DNA of 64,000 nucleotides from Cyanobium sp. WAJ14-Wanaka (GTDB lineage: Bacteria; Cyanobacteriota; Cyanobacteriia; PCC-6307; Cyanobiaceae). The notes beneath the pieces were generated by a model that did not search any database, was not told where the DNA came from, and was given only the letters and a program-made list of their open reading frames with translations. How positions within the stretch are numbered: position 1 is the stretch's first letter; each line of letters starts with the position of its first letter. The position numbers were made by a program, and so were the translations under genes. The DNA lies in assembly GCF_024345375.1 (NCBI RefSeq), contig NZ_JAGQAZ010000001.1, forward strand, positions 682,001 to 746,000, read 5' to 3'. Positions 42,611 through 52,570 of the stretch are shown here, in pieces.

Positions 42611-44132
42611 GGCTAGCTGCACTGGCAGGGAAGTCGGCACTGGCAGCAGCCGTGGTGAGGGCATCAAGCTCCCGGATCAAGGTCTCGATGCTGGAACGGC
42701 TGATTTGGCTCAGGTAGGTGCCCTTTAGCCCGTCAATCAGCACGCAAAGCAGCTCCTGGGAGCGGGCCAGCCCTTCGCCCTGCTCCAGGGCCACGGCAAG
42801 TTCTTCCCAAAAACGATCTAGGACCCTTTGCAGTAGGTCCAACTGCTGCTGGTCGCGGCGGGAGAGCTGTTGGCCGGTTTTCTTCGAGAGATCCAACAGG
42901 CTTTCCACCATCCCTGATGCCAACTGCTGGCCCAGGCCCGTTTCCACCCCAAGTAGGGGCTGGAGGGGCCGCAGGGGCGCGGGCACTACGGAGTTTTCAA
43001 AACTTTGCTTGAGTGCATAGCCCAAAACCCCCTGCAGCTCCGGCCCCAGCCGGGGCAAAACCTGGCTCAAGAGCAGGGGCGCCCAAATGCGCACCAGGGC
43101 CGCCAATTCCCTCTCCTCTTTGCTGCCCGAAACGCTCTGGTGGCTGCAGAGGCTGCGAATTCGCTGGGGCCATTGGCGGGAGCGAATAACCCCCTGGGCG
43201 CCATCGAGGAGCTGCAGGGCGAGAACCTCAAATAACTCCACGGCCAAAAGGGCCACCACCGCCCGACTGACCACCGCCCGCAATGGTTCGATGGTGATCA
43301 GACCAGAACTCTGCAACCTTTCCACCACGGGCAAAAGCCTCAGCCAACGCCAGAAAGGCAGCAGCAGCGGTAGATCAATCCAGCGCCGGAGCAGGGCATC
43401 TCGCCAGCTGAGCCCTGGCAAACGGCGACGCAGGCGAATTACCCGCAGCAGGATGTCGAGGGCAAAGACGCTCTGGAAGAGCAGTAGGTCAATTCTCCAG
43501 AAATGGTCCGTGGGCCTGCCATTGCCATCAATGGAGCGCCAGTAATTGGTGGCAACCAGCGGCAGTACTTGTTCTTGCCAGAAAAGCCGCTCCCCTTGCC
43601 AGCCGTGCTGCTGGAGCCAGGCCGTACTGAACAGGGTGCGGGCCGCATCCCTGGCGGAGTCAGTGTTTACCCGCTGGCGCAGCCGCGATTTGATCTTCTC
43701 AAGGGTGCCCGAACCCTCCGAAGCCAGAAAGGGGTTGGTTTCGATCAAGGTCAGGGTCAGCTGCCTCTGCCGTTGCAGCAGGGAAAGCTGGGCTGGCGAA
43801 AGGGCGGCCCCTACTGGCTGGACCCTTAGGGCGGCATCCAGCTGCCTGAACTGGCGCAGGTAGGCCTGGGTTTCCCTGTGGGGCTCAATTCCCTTGATCG
43901 GATCGACCCAGGGTGTGATGTCGGGAATGGCCGCCAAGGGCACCACCAGGGGCACCGATGGGATCGGGTAGAGGTTGCGCTGCAGCCAAAAGGTTCGTAT
44001 TGGCACATAGCTGATGTCAAAGGCCACACATAAAAGGTTTATGCCGGCCCAGAGCGCCACAAACCTGTCCCAGCTGCGGCTCCAGCGACCTACTGGCATC
44101 GGATAGCGCTCTTGCCAGCGGGGTAGGGCCAT
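42579..44132 (-). CDS. Membrane protein with voltage-sensor-like segment
   Basis: The 517-residue protein has an N-terminal membrane helix (about 23-45), a soluble loop (75-205) and a hydrophobic region at 211-310. A long helical C-terminal domain rich in Gln, Leu and Arg closes it. Residues 214-275 resemble S2-S4 of voltage sensors: FQSVFALDILLRVIRLRRR (S2 end), RWIDLPLLLPFWRW (S3) and RLLPVVERL (short S4). No pore signature is seen. I know it only as a conserved cyanobacterial hypothetical, so the sensor comparison is my inference from pattern. It starts at ATG 44132, divergent from lepB. Confidence 0.7.
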   Translation of the reverse strand: MALPRWQERYPMPVGRWSRSWDRFVALWAGINLLCVAFDISYVPIRTFWLQRNLYPIPSVPLVVPLAAIPDITPWVDPIKGIEPHRETQAYLRQFRQLDAALRVQPVGAALSPAQLSLLQRQRQLTLTLIETNPFLASEGSGTLEKIKSRLRQRVNTDSARDAARTLFSTAWLQQHGWQGERLFWQEQVLPLVATNYWRSIDGNGRPTDHFWRIDLLLFQSVFALDILLRVIRLRRRLPGLSWRDALLRRWIDLPLLLPFWRWLRLLPVVERLQSSGLITIEPLRAVVSRAVVALLAVELFEVLALQLLDGAQGVIRSRQWPQRIRSLCSHQSVSGSKEERELAALVRIWAPLLLSQVLPRLGPELQGVLGYALKQSFENSVVPAPLRPLQPLLGVETGLGQQLASGMVESLLDLSKKTGQQLSRRDQQQLDLLQRVLDRFWEELAVALEQGEGLARSQELLCVLIDGLKGTYLSQISRSSIETLIRELDALTTAAASADFPASAASPKAAPATPQP

Positions 44133-44158
44133 CAGGTGGGGCGAAACAGGGGGCTGCG

Positions 44159-44878
44159 GTGACTAATCTGCCGTCTCCGGATTGGGGACAGCACTTGAGC
44201 GAGAAGAGCAATCCGGGGGAGTTTTGGCGCAGTGTGGTTCTCACCCTGGCCGTGGCCCTGGGGATTCGCCAATTTCTGGTGGAGGCCCGTTACATCCCCT
44301 CCGGCTCGATGTTGCCAGGCCTGCAAATCCAGGATCGCCTGCTGGTGGAGAAATTGGGCTACCTGAGCCACCCGCCAAGGCGGGGCGACATTGTGGTCTT
44401 CTATTCCCCGTACCATTTTGATCCGGTGCTGGCCAGCGGTAGCGATCGCAACCCGCTTCGCTGCCTGCTGGTGAATTTGCCGGGGATTGGCAATCTGCCC
44501 GGCCTGGCCAATCCGGCCTGCGACGCCTTCATTAAGCGCGTGGTGGCCTTGCCCGGTGAGCAGGTCAGCGTTGATCCCACGGGGCATGTGGTGATCAACG
44601 GCCAAAAGCTGCTGGAGCCCTACGTGAAGAACTACTGCCCCGTAGATCAACAGGGTGTCGGGCCCTGCAGGCCCCTCCAGGGAGTTGTGCCCCCAGGGCA
44701 CGTATTAACCCTGGGGGACAACCGGGCTAATAGTTGGGATGGCAGGTTCTGGCCAGGCGGAGCATTCCTGCCCAAATCGGAAATCATCGGCCGGGCCTTC
44801 TGGCGCTTCTACCCCTTCAATCACCTGGGGGAGCTCACGCAGAAAGGGCCCAGTCTGCAGGGCTCGTCAGCCCGCTAG
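44159..44878 (+). CDS. lepB: Signal peptidase I
   Basis: LepB cleaves signal peptides of exported proteins at the outer face of the plasma membrane or in the thylakoid. The 239-residue protein has one N-terminal membrane helix (SVVLTLAVALGIRQFLV), the catalytic Ser50 in YIPSGSMLPGL, the RRGDIVVF motif, the catalytic Lys126 in FIKRVVALPGE and the LGDNRANSWDGR box E. The start is GTG 44159. The final 44 nt overlap the convergent dihydroorotase-like gene. Confidence 0.94.
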   Translation: MTNLPSPDWGQHLSEKSNPGEFWRSVVLTLAVALGIRQFLVEARYIPSGSMLPGLQIQDRLLVEKLGYLSHPPRRGDIVVFYSPYHFDPVLASGSDRNPLRCLLVNLPGIGNLPGLANPACDAFIKRVVALPGEQVSVDPTGHVVINGQKLLEPYVKNYCPVDQQGVGPCRPLQGVVPPGHVLTLGDNRANSWDGRFWPGGAFLPKSEIIGRAFWRFYPFNHLGELTQKGPSLQGSSAR

Positions 44879-46130
44879 CCCGCACTAATCCCCGCAGCCT
44901 GGACCCCCCAAAGGGCTGATTGGCAGCCAGAGAAAGCGACTGACTGGGCTGCCAATCCCAATCAGCACAGGGGTCAAACAGCAACCAGCGTTTTGAACCG
45001 GCTGTCAGCTGCTCGGGCTGCTGGCCAAGCAGCTCTGAGCCCCCCCAGCTGAGCACCTGCCAGAGCTGGGCCGCACTCCAGTCACGGCCCACCACCAGCT
45101 CCTGCCAAAGCAGGGGCAAGATCAGACCATGGGGAGCACCGTGGCCGGCTACCCCGGGGCGGCGCTGGTCTATCGGCAGCAGGTGCTCTTCGCCATCGAG
45201 GGGGAGATGGTGCACGGCCACCGCAGTGATCAAGCCCTCGGCGAGGGCATCCAGCAGGGCCTGGCGATCAGGTGGGGCCCCCAGGGAGGGCACCACGCGC
45301 CAGCCCTCAGCGGCCAGATCCAAATTGCCGCTATCGCTGACCAAGTGCCACCAACAGACAGAGGCGGCGGGGATTTTCTGCTGGGGCCTGGCCTGGCGCA
45401 GCAGTGCCACCCCCTCGGCAGTGGAGAGATTCATCAGCACCAGCCGGCGCTGGGGATGGGCCGAGACCAAGGCCAGCAGGCTCTGCAGGGGAAGGGATTC
45501 ACTGATGCGCAGGTCACCGGGCCAGCCGGAGCGCAGGGCCTGCACCGATTCCCGCACAAAACCGCCCGCGGTCAGTTCAGCCTGGCGGGGAGCCACCAGC
45601 AGTGGTGAGGCAGCCATGTCGCCCAGGGTCAGGCCCCGCTCCAGCAATGCCAAAGGAGGCATCCCATCGGCCCCTGCCAAGCCGACGGCCCCTGCGGCCA
45701 GTTGCTCTGCCTGGGGAGCAAGGTCTTGGTCGAGGCCATCGCAGCTGAAACTGCCCCAGAGCTTTAGCTGCATGGGCCCGCTTGGTTTCAAGCCAAGCCG
45801 CTCCGGCCGATCCCGCCAGTGCGGCCCCCAGGGCAAAAGGGCAACGGTGCCAAAACCACCGGCCGCAGCCGCCTTTTCCAGGCTGGTCAAGTTTTCGGCC
45901 CGGCCCCCAAAGGGGTCCTCCAGCACGCTGTGGGGGTCCACCAAGGAAGGGGCTAGCAGCCAGCCCTGGGCGTCATGGGCCCTCAAACCCTGGGCCTGGG
46001 CCTGCCCAGCGGCCTCCTCACCCCAAGCCACCAGAGCCCCATCCCCATCCAATAGGGCATCGGTGCTGATGGTCGGCTGGTCGGGTCCGCGCAGGAGATC
46101 TAACTGGCGCAGCCAAACGGAAGGATTCAA
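44835..46130 (-). CDS. Dihydroorotase-like protein lacking metal ligands
   Basis: This amidohydrolase-fold protein of 431 residues aligns over its length with type I dihydroorotases. The N-terminal HxH metal motif is DPHSV (His67, but Val69 in place of the second His). The REPG element is EDPFG, the HxST histidine is Asn (MNLSTAEG), the E..HHL pair is WWHL, and the DHAPH catalytic segment is VHHLPL. Most ligands are therefore missing and the protein is probably not catalytic. It may be a structural partner, as inactive PyrC homologues are for aspartate transcarbamoylase in some bacteria. It starts at TTG 46130, 3 nt after the upstream gene's stop. Confidence 0.8.
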   Translation of the reverse strand: MNPSVWLRQLDLLRGPDQPTISTDALLDGDGALVAWGEEAAGQAQAQGLRAHDAQGWLLAPSLVDPHSVLEDPFGGRAENLTSLEKAAAAGGFGTVALLPWGPHWRDRPERLGLKPSGPMQLKLWGSFSCDGLDQDLAPQAEQLAAGAVGLAGADGMPPLALLERGLTLGDMAASPLLVAPRQAELTAGGFVRESVQALRSGWPGDLRISESLPLQSLLALVSAHPQRRLVLMNLSTAEGVALLRQARPQQKIPAASVCWWHLVSDSGNLDLAAEGWRVVPSLGAPPDRQALLDALAEGLITAVAVHHLPLDGEEHLLPIDQRRPGVAGHGAPHGLILPLLWQELVVGRDWSAAQLWQVLSWGGSELLGQQPEQLTAGSKRWLLFDPCADWDWQPSQSLSLAANQPFGGSRLRGLVRASGLTSPADWALSA

Positions 46131-46133
46131 GGT

Positions 46134-47477
46134 TTAAAGGGCACCGGCAGCAGTGCGATCCAATACCCCCCCAAGATGGTTGGTCAAATTCATCGCGGCC
46201 ACCACCGGCACCCCATCGGGGCCCGTGGGGTAGTCGACCACTGTCACGCCACCATTGCCCTGCTTAATTGCCCAGATATCAGCTGGGCCCAGGGTCAGTA
46301 GGGAGCAGAGAATCGCCTTATTGACCGCATCGTGGGCCACCACCAGGGCCGTTTCATGGGGATCAAGGCTGGCCGCAATCCCGTGCCAGGTGGCCAGGGA
46401 GCGGGCCCAAACATCGTGGATGGTTTCTCCTTCGGGCATCTGCACGGTTTCTGGTGCCCGTTTCCAATCGGCCAGTAAATCCGGCCATCCCTCGGCAATT
46501 TCCGCCTCCAGGCGCCCCTCCCAGAGGCCATGGCCAATCTCCACCAAACCCTTAGCGGTGGTTAGGGGCACCCCGGGATGGGCCGCAAGAATCGCCTCAG
46601 CCGTTTGCCTTGGCCTGGTCATCGAACTGCTGTAGGCCCGCTGAATGGCCACAGGCGACAAAAAGCCACTGGCGGCCTCTGCCTGGGCCCGGCCATTGGC
46701 ATTGAGCGGAATGTCGATCTGGCCCTGGAAGCGACCCTCCCGGTTCCAGTCGGTTTCACCGTGGCGCACCAGCAGCATGCGGGCGCCCGGCCCCTTTGGC
46801 GGCAGGGGCATGCCCAGATGGCCCACACCATTTAGGGATTCCAGCTGGCAGGCCAGATGTCCCTCGGGGCCTGGGGCCAAATTGCAAACCGAGATCGAGG
46901 CATTGTCGAGGCGAAGACGCCTAAAGCCCTGAACTGGCAGACCCAAAAGGGCCAACAGCAGGCAGCGCAAGATGGCGTTGTGGCCCACCACCAGCACCGT
47001 GGTCTGGTTGATGGGATCGATGGCCTGGGGATGACGTTCGAGCAAAAAGGCCTTGAAGGCCAGGGCCTGCTCCATCAGCTCGGGCAGGGGCAAATAGCTA
47101 GTGCCGTCGCGGCGTTGCAGCTCGAGGGCCTCTGGGGCATGCCGCCATTGGCGTTCCTGATCCGGGTAACGCTCCTTCAGCTCGCTGCGGACCAGGCCGC
47201 TCCAGGGCTCCAAATCGATTTCCAACAGACCGTCCTGGAGGCTGGCCCCTAGCCCCTGGCCCTGGGCTGCCAAAAGGGTGGCGGCGGTGCTGGCAGCACG
47301 GCGCAGGGGGGAGCTGTAGGCGACATCAAAAACCAAATCGGCCAATGCCTGGCCAGTGGCCTGGGCCTGGGCCTCCCCCACTTCGGTGAGGCTGGCCAGG
47401 TCATCTCGGCCCTGGATGCGGTGGTCAACGTTGAAACTGCTCAGCCCATGGCGGACCAACACAATCCGAAGGGGCAC
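46134..47477 (-). CDS. Two-domain histidine phosphatase (phosphoglycerate mutase-like)
   Basis: Two complete histidine-phosphatase domains are joined. The first (1-200) starts with VLVRHGLSSFN and has VVGHNAILR; the second (about 230-440) starts with LLVRHGETDWN and has VVAHDAVNK, so both keep the RHG motif and the second His. The family removes phosphate from sugars or acts as a mutase; in cyanobacteria such double-domain proteins are known by sequence, the substrate being uncertain. It starts at GTG 47477, and the downstream dihydroorotase-like gene is 3 nt away. Confidence 0.87.
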   Translation of the reverse strand: MPLRIVLVRHGLSSFNVDHRIQGRDDLASLTEVGEAQAQATGQALADLVFDVAYSSPLRRAASTAATLLAAQGQGLGASLQDGLLEIDLEPWSGLVRSELKERYPDQERQWRHAPEALELQRRDGTSYLPLPELMEQALAFKAFLLERHPQAIDPINQTTVLVVGHNAILRCLLLALLGLPVQGFRRLRLDNASISVCNLAPGPEGHLACQLESLNGVGHLGMPLPPKGPGARMLLVRHGETDWNREGRFQGQIDIPLNANGRAQAEAASGFLSPVAIQRAYSSSMTRPRQTAEAILAAHPGVPLTTAKGLVEIGHGLWEGRLEAEIAEGWPDLLADWKRAPETVQMPEGETIHDVWARSLATWHGIAASLDPHETALVVAHDAVNKAILCSLLTLGPADIWAIKQGNGGVTVVDYPTGPDGVPVVAAMNLTNHLGGVLDRTAAGAL

Positions 47478-47554
47478 GGCCTTGGCGCAGCTGGTGGGCC
47501 ATCGTATGGGAGGGCCTGGGAGAATCGGGCCAAAGCAGATCTGGAGCCCCGCGG

Positions 47555-48967
47555 TTGAGTGCTAGCCATCCCAAACCAACCCGGGCCACACCGGCGTGGA
47601 AGTGGCTCTTAGCCCTACTCAGCCTGGTGCTCAGTGCCCTGCTCTGGGTCAGCGGCCTGATCGAAAGCCTGCAGCGGCCATCGGTGGGTAATGCCCTCAG
47701 CCTGCGCCAGCTGGAATTGGCTGTGGAAGCTGCCCCGGCCATGGCTGGGCCCTTCCAGGGCCTTTTGAGCGGCCCAACGCCGGCGGAAAGTTTGCGCCAG
47801 GAACTCGCCCAACAAATCGAGGCGGAGGCCACACCCCCAACCGCTGCCCAGGCCCTCGAATTGGCCCTCCTGGAAATTCAAACCGGCAAAACAAGCCAGG
47901 GGCAAAAGCGACTGCTCGATCTCCAAAGCCAGGTGCCACCGGAGCAGAGGCCCCTACTGCAGCAACTAGCGGGCAAGGGAACCGGTGGCGATCGTTGGGC
48001 ATGGAATCTGAGCCCCTTCCAAGGGCAGCTGGTCTGCGCCCAGCTCGGCAGCGAGCCCCCTTGCCCAGGCGCTGCCACACCAGCATCGGCTAGGCGGGCC
48101 CTGGTCAGGCTGCTGGGCATTAGCGCCGCTCCAGTTCTGCTCCTTCTGCTGGGCCTGAGCCTGCTGGTAAGGCAGGCCTGGAGGCGCTGGCGGGGTGGGA
48201 AACAGCAAGCCCCGGCCCTCCTGGGCCCTCCCCTCGACCTGCTCGATGCCACCCTGCTCATTGCGGGCGGCTTTGTGGTCTGCGGAGAACTGCTGACCCC
48301 CATTTTTCTGGCCCCCCTGATTCAAGCCGCCCTGGGCAGTTCAGGCCTGGGGAGTGCAGCCAATCCAGGGGCTCCGGCCAGTGCCCTGGTCCAGGCCATC
48401 ACCGTGCTGGCGATGTACGGCGGTCTGATGAGTGCGCCCCTGTTGATCCTCTGGGGCCAATTGCGCCACCGGGGCCCGGTCCCCGAGGGAGGCTGGTTGC
48501 AATGGGGCTGGCGGCCCCTCCGCACGGCGGGGCTGGGGGCAGTGGGCCAAATGCTGATGGTGCTGCCCCTGGTCAGCGGCGTGGGCTGGTTGATGGACCG
48601 GTGGGGGGGCATTAATAGCGGCAGCAATCCCCTCCTGGAATTGGTGCTCAACGCCGATCAACCCCTGGCCCTGGGTCTGTTTGCCTTCACCGCCACCGTG
48701 CTGGCGCCCCTGTTTGAGGAAACCCTCTTCAGGGGGGTGCTGCTGCCGGTGGTGGGCCAGCGCTACGGAGGTGGGATTGGGGTTTTGGTTAGCGCCCTGG
48801 CCTTTGGCCTGGCCCACCTCAGCCTGGGCGAACTGCCGGCCCTATTTGTATTGGGCCTGGGCCTTGGTTGGTTGCGGCTGCAGAGCGGCAGGCTGGCCCC
48901 GAGCGTGCTGATGCATGGCCTCTGGAACGGGCTCACCTTTGCCAATTTGTTGTTATTAGCTGGTTAA
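47555..48967 (+). CDS. CPBP family intramembrane protease
   Basis: The 470-residue membrane protein has an N-terminal helix, a soluble Ala/Gln-rich region (about 40-180) and seven or so further membrane segments. The CPBP (Abi/Rce1) motifs are complete: LFEETLFRG (EExxxR), FGLAHLS (FxxxH) and LMHGLWNG (HxxxN). These are expected to cleave membrane-linked substrates or process prenylated or bacteriocin-type peptides; the target is unknown. The start is TTG 47555 with GGAG about 8 nt upstream. Confidence 0.85.
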   Translation: MSASHPKPTRATPAWKWLLALLSLVLSALLWVSGLIESLQRPSVGNALSLRQLELAVEAAPAMAGPFQGLLSGPTPAESLRQELAQQIEAEATPPTAAQALELALLEIQTGKTSQGQKRLLDLQSQVPPEQRPLLQQLAGKGTGGDRWAWNLSPFQGQLVCAQLGSEPPCPGAATPASARRALVRLLGISAAPVLLLLLGLSLLVRQAWRRWRGGKQQAPALLGPPLDLLDATLLIAGGFVVCGELLTPIFLAPLIQAALGSSGLGSAANPGAPASALVQAITVLAMYGGLMSAPLLILWGQLRHRGPVPEGGWLQWGWRPLRTAGLGAVGQMLMVLPLVSGVGWLMDRWGGINSGSNPLLELVLNADQPLALGLFAFTATVLAPLFEETLFRGVLLPVVGQRYGGGIGVLVSALAFGLAHLSLGELPALFVLGLGLGWLRLQSGRLAPSVLMHGLWNGLTFANLLLLAG

Positions 48968-49032
48968 TGCCCACCTGCCCCTTGCTGCAAGGGACTTGAA
49001 GTGGTTCACTTGCTCAGCTAATGGCCTAGCTC

Positions 49033-49533
49033 TTGGTCGCCACGTTTTCAGCCCAACAAGCACCAAGCCAGGCCCCGGGCCCCAGTTGGTTAAGCAGCCG
49101 CCCAGCCCGGCGCACTGGTTCCCAGGCCAGGAAAAACTCGAAGGCCCTGGAGCTGATCCAGGGCTCCCTTTCAAGCCGCAAGGTTGAACGTCAGAGCCCC
49201 TGGCTAGCTGGCTTTCACCGGGCTGCCGATGGCACACTGGTCGGGCTGGGGATTTGCATGCTTGCCCTCAGTGGCCTGACCCTGCACTGGCAAAACCAAT
49301 GGGGCCACCAGTACCAACAACTGGAAAACTCCCAGTCCCTGGAGCAGCGAATGCAGGAATCCGCCGCCGTACTTGAACAACACCACCTGGGCGTGGTCAA
49401 ACGGCCGGGCCAGCTGGTGCCCACCAACAGTGAAAACCTGGTGTATATCCAGGCCCCCCAAAGCGACCCTAAAAAGCAAGCAACCGCCCTCCTGAGTGCG
49501 ATTCAGCTGGCGCCCATTCCGCCTGGCTACTGA
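49033..49533 (+). CDS. FtsL-like single-pass membrane protein upstream of ftsI
   Basis: The 166-residue protein has a basic cytoplasmic tail (about 1-65, several Arg/Lys), one membrane helix (TLVGLGICMLALSGLTLHW, about 68-86) and a short periplasmic coiled coil (about 92-116, QQLENSQSLEQRMQ). It ends in a tail with a PTNSENLVYI element. The topology and position immediately before the class B penicillin-binding protein gene (5-nt gap) match FtsL, which varies too much in sequence for direct recognition. It starts at TTG 49033. FtsL identity is inference. Confidence 0.7.
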   Translation: MVATFSAQQAPSQAPGPSWLSSRPARRTGSQARKNSKALELIQGSLSSRKVERQSPWLAGFHRAADGTLVGLGICMLALSGLTLHWQNQWGHQYQQLENSQSLEQRMQESAAVLEQHHLGVVKRPGQLVPTNSENLVYIQAPQSDPKKQATALLSAIQLAPIPPGY

Positions 49534-49538
49534 TTTCC

Positions 49539-51365
49539 TTGGGCTCCGCCCTGTCTATGGCCCAATCCAACCGAGCTGCCGCCCGATCTGGCAAACGGCG
49601 CGTCTTGACCATTCACCCGGTGCCAAGCCCCCGGCTGGTGGCGGTTTTCATCTTGCTTTCCGCCAGCCTCTGCGGCCTGGGGATAAGGCTGGCCTGGCTG
49701 CAACTGGTGGAGGGGGGCAAACTCCAGGCCAGGGCCCGATCCATCCAAACCACCTCGATCGCCCCGATCGGAGAGCGGCGCACAATTGTCGATCGCAACG
49801 GCAGCCTGGTCGCCCTAGACGAGGAACGGTTCATCCTGTGGGCCCATCCCCGCTATTTCAATTTCCCCGGCGACGATCCCCAATCGATCCGCCCAGCGGC
49901 GGATGTCGCCAGCAAACTGGCCACGGTTCTCGCCCAACCGAAGGCAACCCTGCTGCAGGCCATTGGCAACCGTAAAAGTGGCGTGAAGCTGGCCAGCGAC
50001 CTCGATCCCGAGACCGCTGCTCGGGTCAAGGCCTTGGGGATCAGTGGCCTGGACCTGGAGGCCTACCCGCACCGGATCTATCCCCAGGGGCCCCTGTTTG
50101 CCAACGTGGTGGGCTTCCTAAACCTGGAGCGGGTCCCCCAGGCCGGCCTGGAGCAAAGCCGCAACAGTGATCTCAAGCGCCACGAAACCACCGTGCGCAT
50201 GCTCCGGGGCGCAGACGGCACCCCCCTACCCCAGGGACTGGCGGCTGGCTCCCTCTACGGCGACGATCTAAAGCTGCAGCTAACCCTTGACGCCCGCCTG
50301 CAACAGGTGGCCCAACAGGCCCTGGTCAAACAGGTAAAGCAATGGCACGCCAAGCGGGGGGCCGCCATGGTGATGGATGTGCGCAACGGCGAAATCCTTG
50401 CCCTGGCCTCCACCCCCACCTACGACCCCAACAAGTTCTGGAAGTTCAAACCAGGGCTATTTCGGGAATGGTCGGTGCAGGACCTCTACGAGCCTGGCTC
50501 GACCTTTAAGCCGATCAACCTGGCTCTTGCCCTCCAGGAAAAGGCGATCGACCCCAACGGCAAGGTGACCGACAACGGTTCACTGTCCATTGGCGGTTGG
50601 CCGATTTTTAACCACGACCGCCGGGGCAACGGTGTGATCGATTTCCCCACCGTGCTCCAGGTTTCGAGCAACGTGGGCATGGTCCAGGCCATGAAGCATG
50701 TCAAACGCGATCGCTTCTGGCAGTGGCTCCGCAATTTCGGCATTGACGCCAGTCCGGATACGGATTTACCGGGAGCCGTGGCCGGGGAACTGAAAAAGAA
50801 AACCGACTTTGTGGGCCAGCCGATCGAATCGGCCGTGGCCTCCTTTGGCCAGGGATTTTCGCTCACTCCCCTGAAGCTGCTCCAGCTCCACGCCATGCTG
50901 GCCAATGGCGGCAGACTCGTCAGCCCCCACATCACCCGCGGCCTGCGCTCCGGCGACTCCCTAGCCACCAGCGCCCCCTCCAGCGGCATTCCCCTGCTGG
51001 ATGTGGGGGTCACCCAAACGGTGATGCGCTGGATGGAATCGGTGGTTGAGAAAGGAAGTGGCAAGGGGGTCAAGATTCCTGGCTACCGCATCGGCGGGAA
51101 AACCGGCACCGCCCAAAAGGCGGAGCGGGGGGTCTACATCGCAGGGGCCCGGATTTGCAGTTTTGTGGCCCACCTGCCGATCGACGATCCCCGCTACGTG
51201 GTGCTGGTGGTGGTCGATGAGCCCCAGGGGGGCAACGCCTATGGCTCCACGGTGGCCGTGCCGGTGGCCAAGCAAATCATCGAAGCCCTACTGGTCCTGC
51301 AAAACATCCCCCCTTCTGTGGCGGTTCCCACAGCAGCCGTAGGCACGGCCAAACGGTCTGGCTAG
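49539..51365 (+). CDS. ftsI: Peptidoglycan transpeptidase, class B PBP (FtsI)
   Basis: This is a septal-type penicillin-binding protein that crosslinks peptidoglycan at division. The 608 residues show an N-terminal membrane anchor ([22 protein letters not shown]), a PBP dimerisation-type region and the transpeptidase motifs in order: SxxK (Ser321 in [10 protein letters not shown]), SxN (SSNVGM) and KTG (GGKTGTAQ). The TTG at 49539 is used; ATG 49557 ([12 protein letters not shown]) is as likely and 6 residues shorter. It follows the FtsL-like gene and precedes the transaldolase gene by 2 nt. Confidence 0.93.
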   Translation: MGSALSMAQSNRAAARSGKRRVLTIHPVPSPRLVAVFILLSASLCGLGIRLAWLQLVEGGKLQARARSIQTTSIAPIGERRTIVDRNGSLVALDEERFILWAHPRYFNFPGDDPQSIRPAADVASKLATVLAQPKATLLQAIGNRKSGVKLASDLDPETAARVKALGISGLDLEAYPHRIYPQGPLFANVVGFLNLERVPQAGLEQSRNSDLKRHETTVRMLRGADGTPLPQGLAAGSLYGDDLKLQLTLDARLQQVAQQALVKQVKQWHAKRGAAMVMDVRNGEILALASTPTYDPNKFWKFKPGLFREWSVQDLYEPGSTFKPINLALALQEKAIDPNGKVTDNGSLSIGGWPIFNHDRRGNGVIDFPTVLQVSSNVGMVQAMKHVKRDRFWQWLRNFGIDASPDTDLPGAVAGELKKKTDFVGQPIESAVASFGQGFSLTPLKLLQLHAMLANGGRLVSPHITRGLRSGDSLATSAPSSGIPLLDVGVTQTVMRWMESVVEKGSGKGVKIPGYRIGGKTGTAQKAERGVYIAGARICSFVAHLPIDDPRYVVLVVVDEPQGGNAYGSTVAVPVAKQIIEALLVLQNIPPSVAVPTAAVGTAKRSG

Positions 51366-51367
51366 CG

Positions 51368-52570
51368 TTGGCCAGAGTGCCGATCTCCCCTTCAGTGGCC
51401 AACCTGCTTGATCAACTTGCCGCCATGACCGTGGTCGTGGCCGACACCGGAGACATTGACGCGATCAAGCAGTTCACCCCGCGGGATGCCACCACTAACC
51501 CCTCGCTAATCCTGGCGGCGGCCCAGATCCCCCGTTACCAGGAGCTGATTGACCGCTCCCTGCGGGAGAGCCGGGCCGTGATGGGCACCGGTGCCTCCGC
51601 GGAGGAAGTGGTGCATGAGGCCCTCGATGAAATCTGCGTCACCTTTGGCCTCGAAATTCTCAAAATCGTGCCCGGCCGGGTTTCCACGGAGGTGGATGCC
51701 CGGCTCAGCTTCGATACGGCCGGCACCATTGCCAAGGCCCGCAAATTAATCGGCCTGTATCGGATGGCTGGCATTGGCACCGACCGGGTGTTGATCAAAA
51801 TTGCCTCCACCTGGGAGGGGATTAAGGCCGCCGAAAAACTTGAGCAGGAGGGAATCCACTGCAACCTCACCCTGCTGTTTGGCTTTGCCCAAGCCGTCGC
51901 CTGCGCCGAGGCCGGTACAACCCTGATCTCACCGTTTGTTGGCCGCATCCTCGACTGGTACAAGAAGAGCACCGGCCGAGATAGCTATCCGGGTCCAGAG
52001 GATCCCGGCGTGCTCTCAGTAAGCAAGATCTTCAACTACTTCAAAACCTACGGCTACAAAACCGAGGTAATGGGGGCCAGCTTCCGCAATACCGATGAAA
52101 TCATCGAACTGGCCGGCTGCGATCTGCTCACAATTTCCCCCACCCTGCTCGATAAATTGCAGGCCAATACCGGTGAATTGGAGCGCAAGCTGAACGCCTT
52201 CGACCCGGGCCCCACCGAACCACAAATCCACCTCGACGAGAGCGGATTCCGCGAAATGATGGCCAAAGATCAGATGGCCACTGAAAAGCTAGAAGAGGGC
52301 ATCACCGGCTTCACCAAGGCGATCGTGACCCTTGTGGCCCAGTTGGCCCACCGCCTGGCCGAACTGGAGGGGGGCGCTGCCTTTGACCACGCTGTGCAGG
52401 AAATCTTCCTGCTCAACGACCTAGATGGCGATGGCTGCATTAGCCGGGAAGAATGGCTGGGCAGTGATGCGGTATTCGATGCCCTCGACACCGACCATGA
52501 CGGCCGTCTTCTGCCCGCCGATGTTCGGGGTGGCTTCGGCTCTGCCCTAGCCCTGGCAGGCCGTCCATGA
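51368..52570 (+). CDS. tal: Transaldolase with C-terminal EF-hand pair
   Basis: The transaldolase domain (1-335) moves a dihydroxyacetone unit in the pentose phosphate pathway; the Schiff-base lysine is Lys144 in [11 protein letters not shown]. The C-terminal 60 residues hold two EF-hand loops, [12 protein letters not shown] (351-362) and [12 protein letters not shown] (374-385), both with acidic residues at positions 1, 3, 5 and 12, so calcium binding is plausible. Transaldolases of this size with EF-hands occur in cyanobacteria from memory. It starts at TTG 51368, 2 nt after ftsI, and its stop overlaps the next ATG (ATGA). Confidence 0.94.
   Translation: MARVPISPSVANLLDQLAAMTVVVADTGDIDAIKQFTPRDATTNPSLILAAAQIPRYQELIDRSLRESRAVMGTGASAEEVVHEALDEICVTFGLEILKIVPGRVSTEVDARLSFDTAGTIAKARKLIGLYRMAGIGTDRVLIKIASTWEGIKAAEKLEQEGIHCNLTLLFGFAQAVACAEAGTTLISPFVGRILDWYKKSTGRDSYPGPEDPGVLSVSKIFNYFKTYGYKTEVMGASFRNTDEIIELAGCDLLTISPTLLDKLQANTGELERKLNAFDPGPTEPQIHLDESGFREMMAKDQMATEKLEEGITGFTKAIVTLVAQLAHRLAELEGGAAFDHAVQEIFLLNDLDGDGCISREEWLGSDAVFDALDTDHDGRLLPADVRGGFGSALALAGRP

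Noticed and set aside
44445-44452. GCGATCGC (HIP1) octamers at about 44445, 36888, 50706 and 54436.
   Set aside because: Only a handful were seen in 64 kb, close to chance for this base composition, so there is no HIP1 enrichment.
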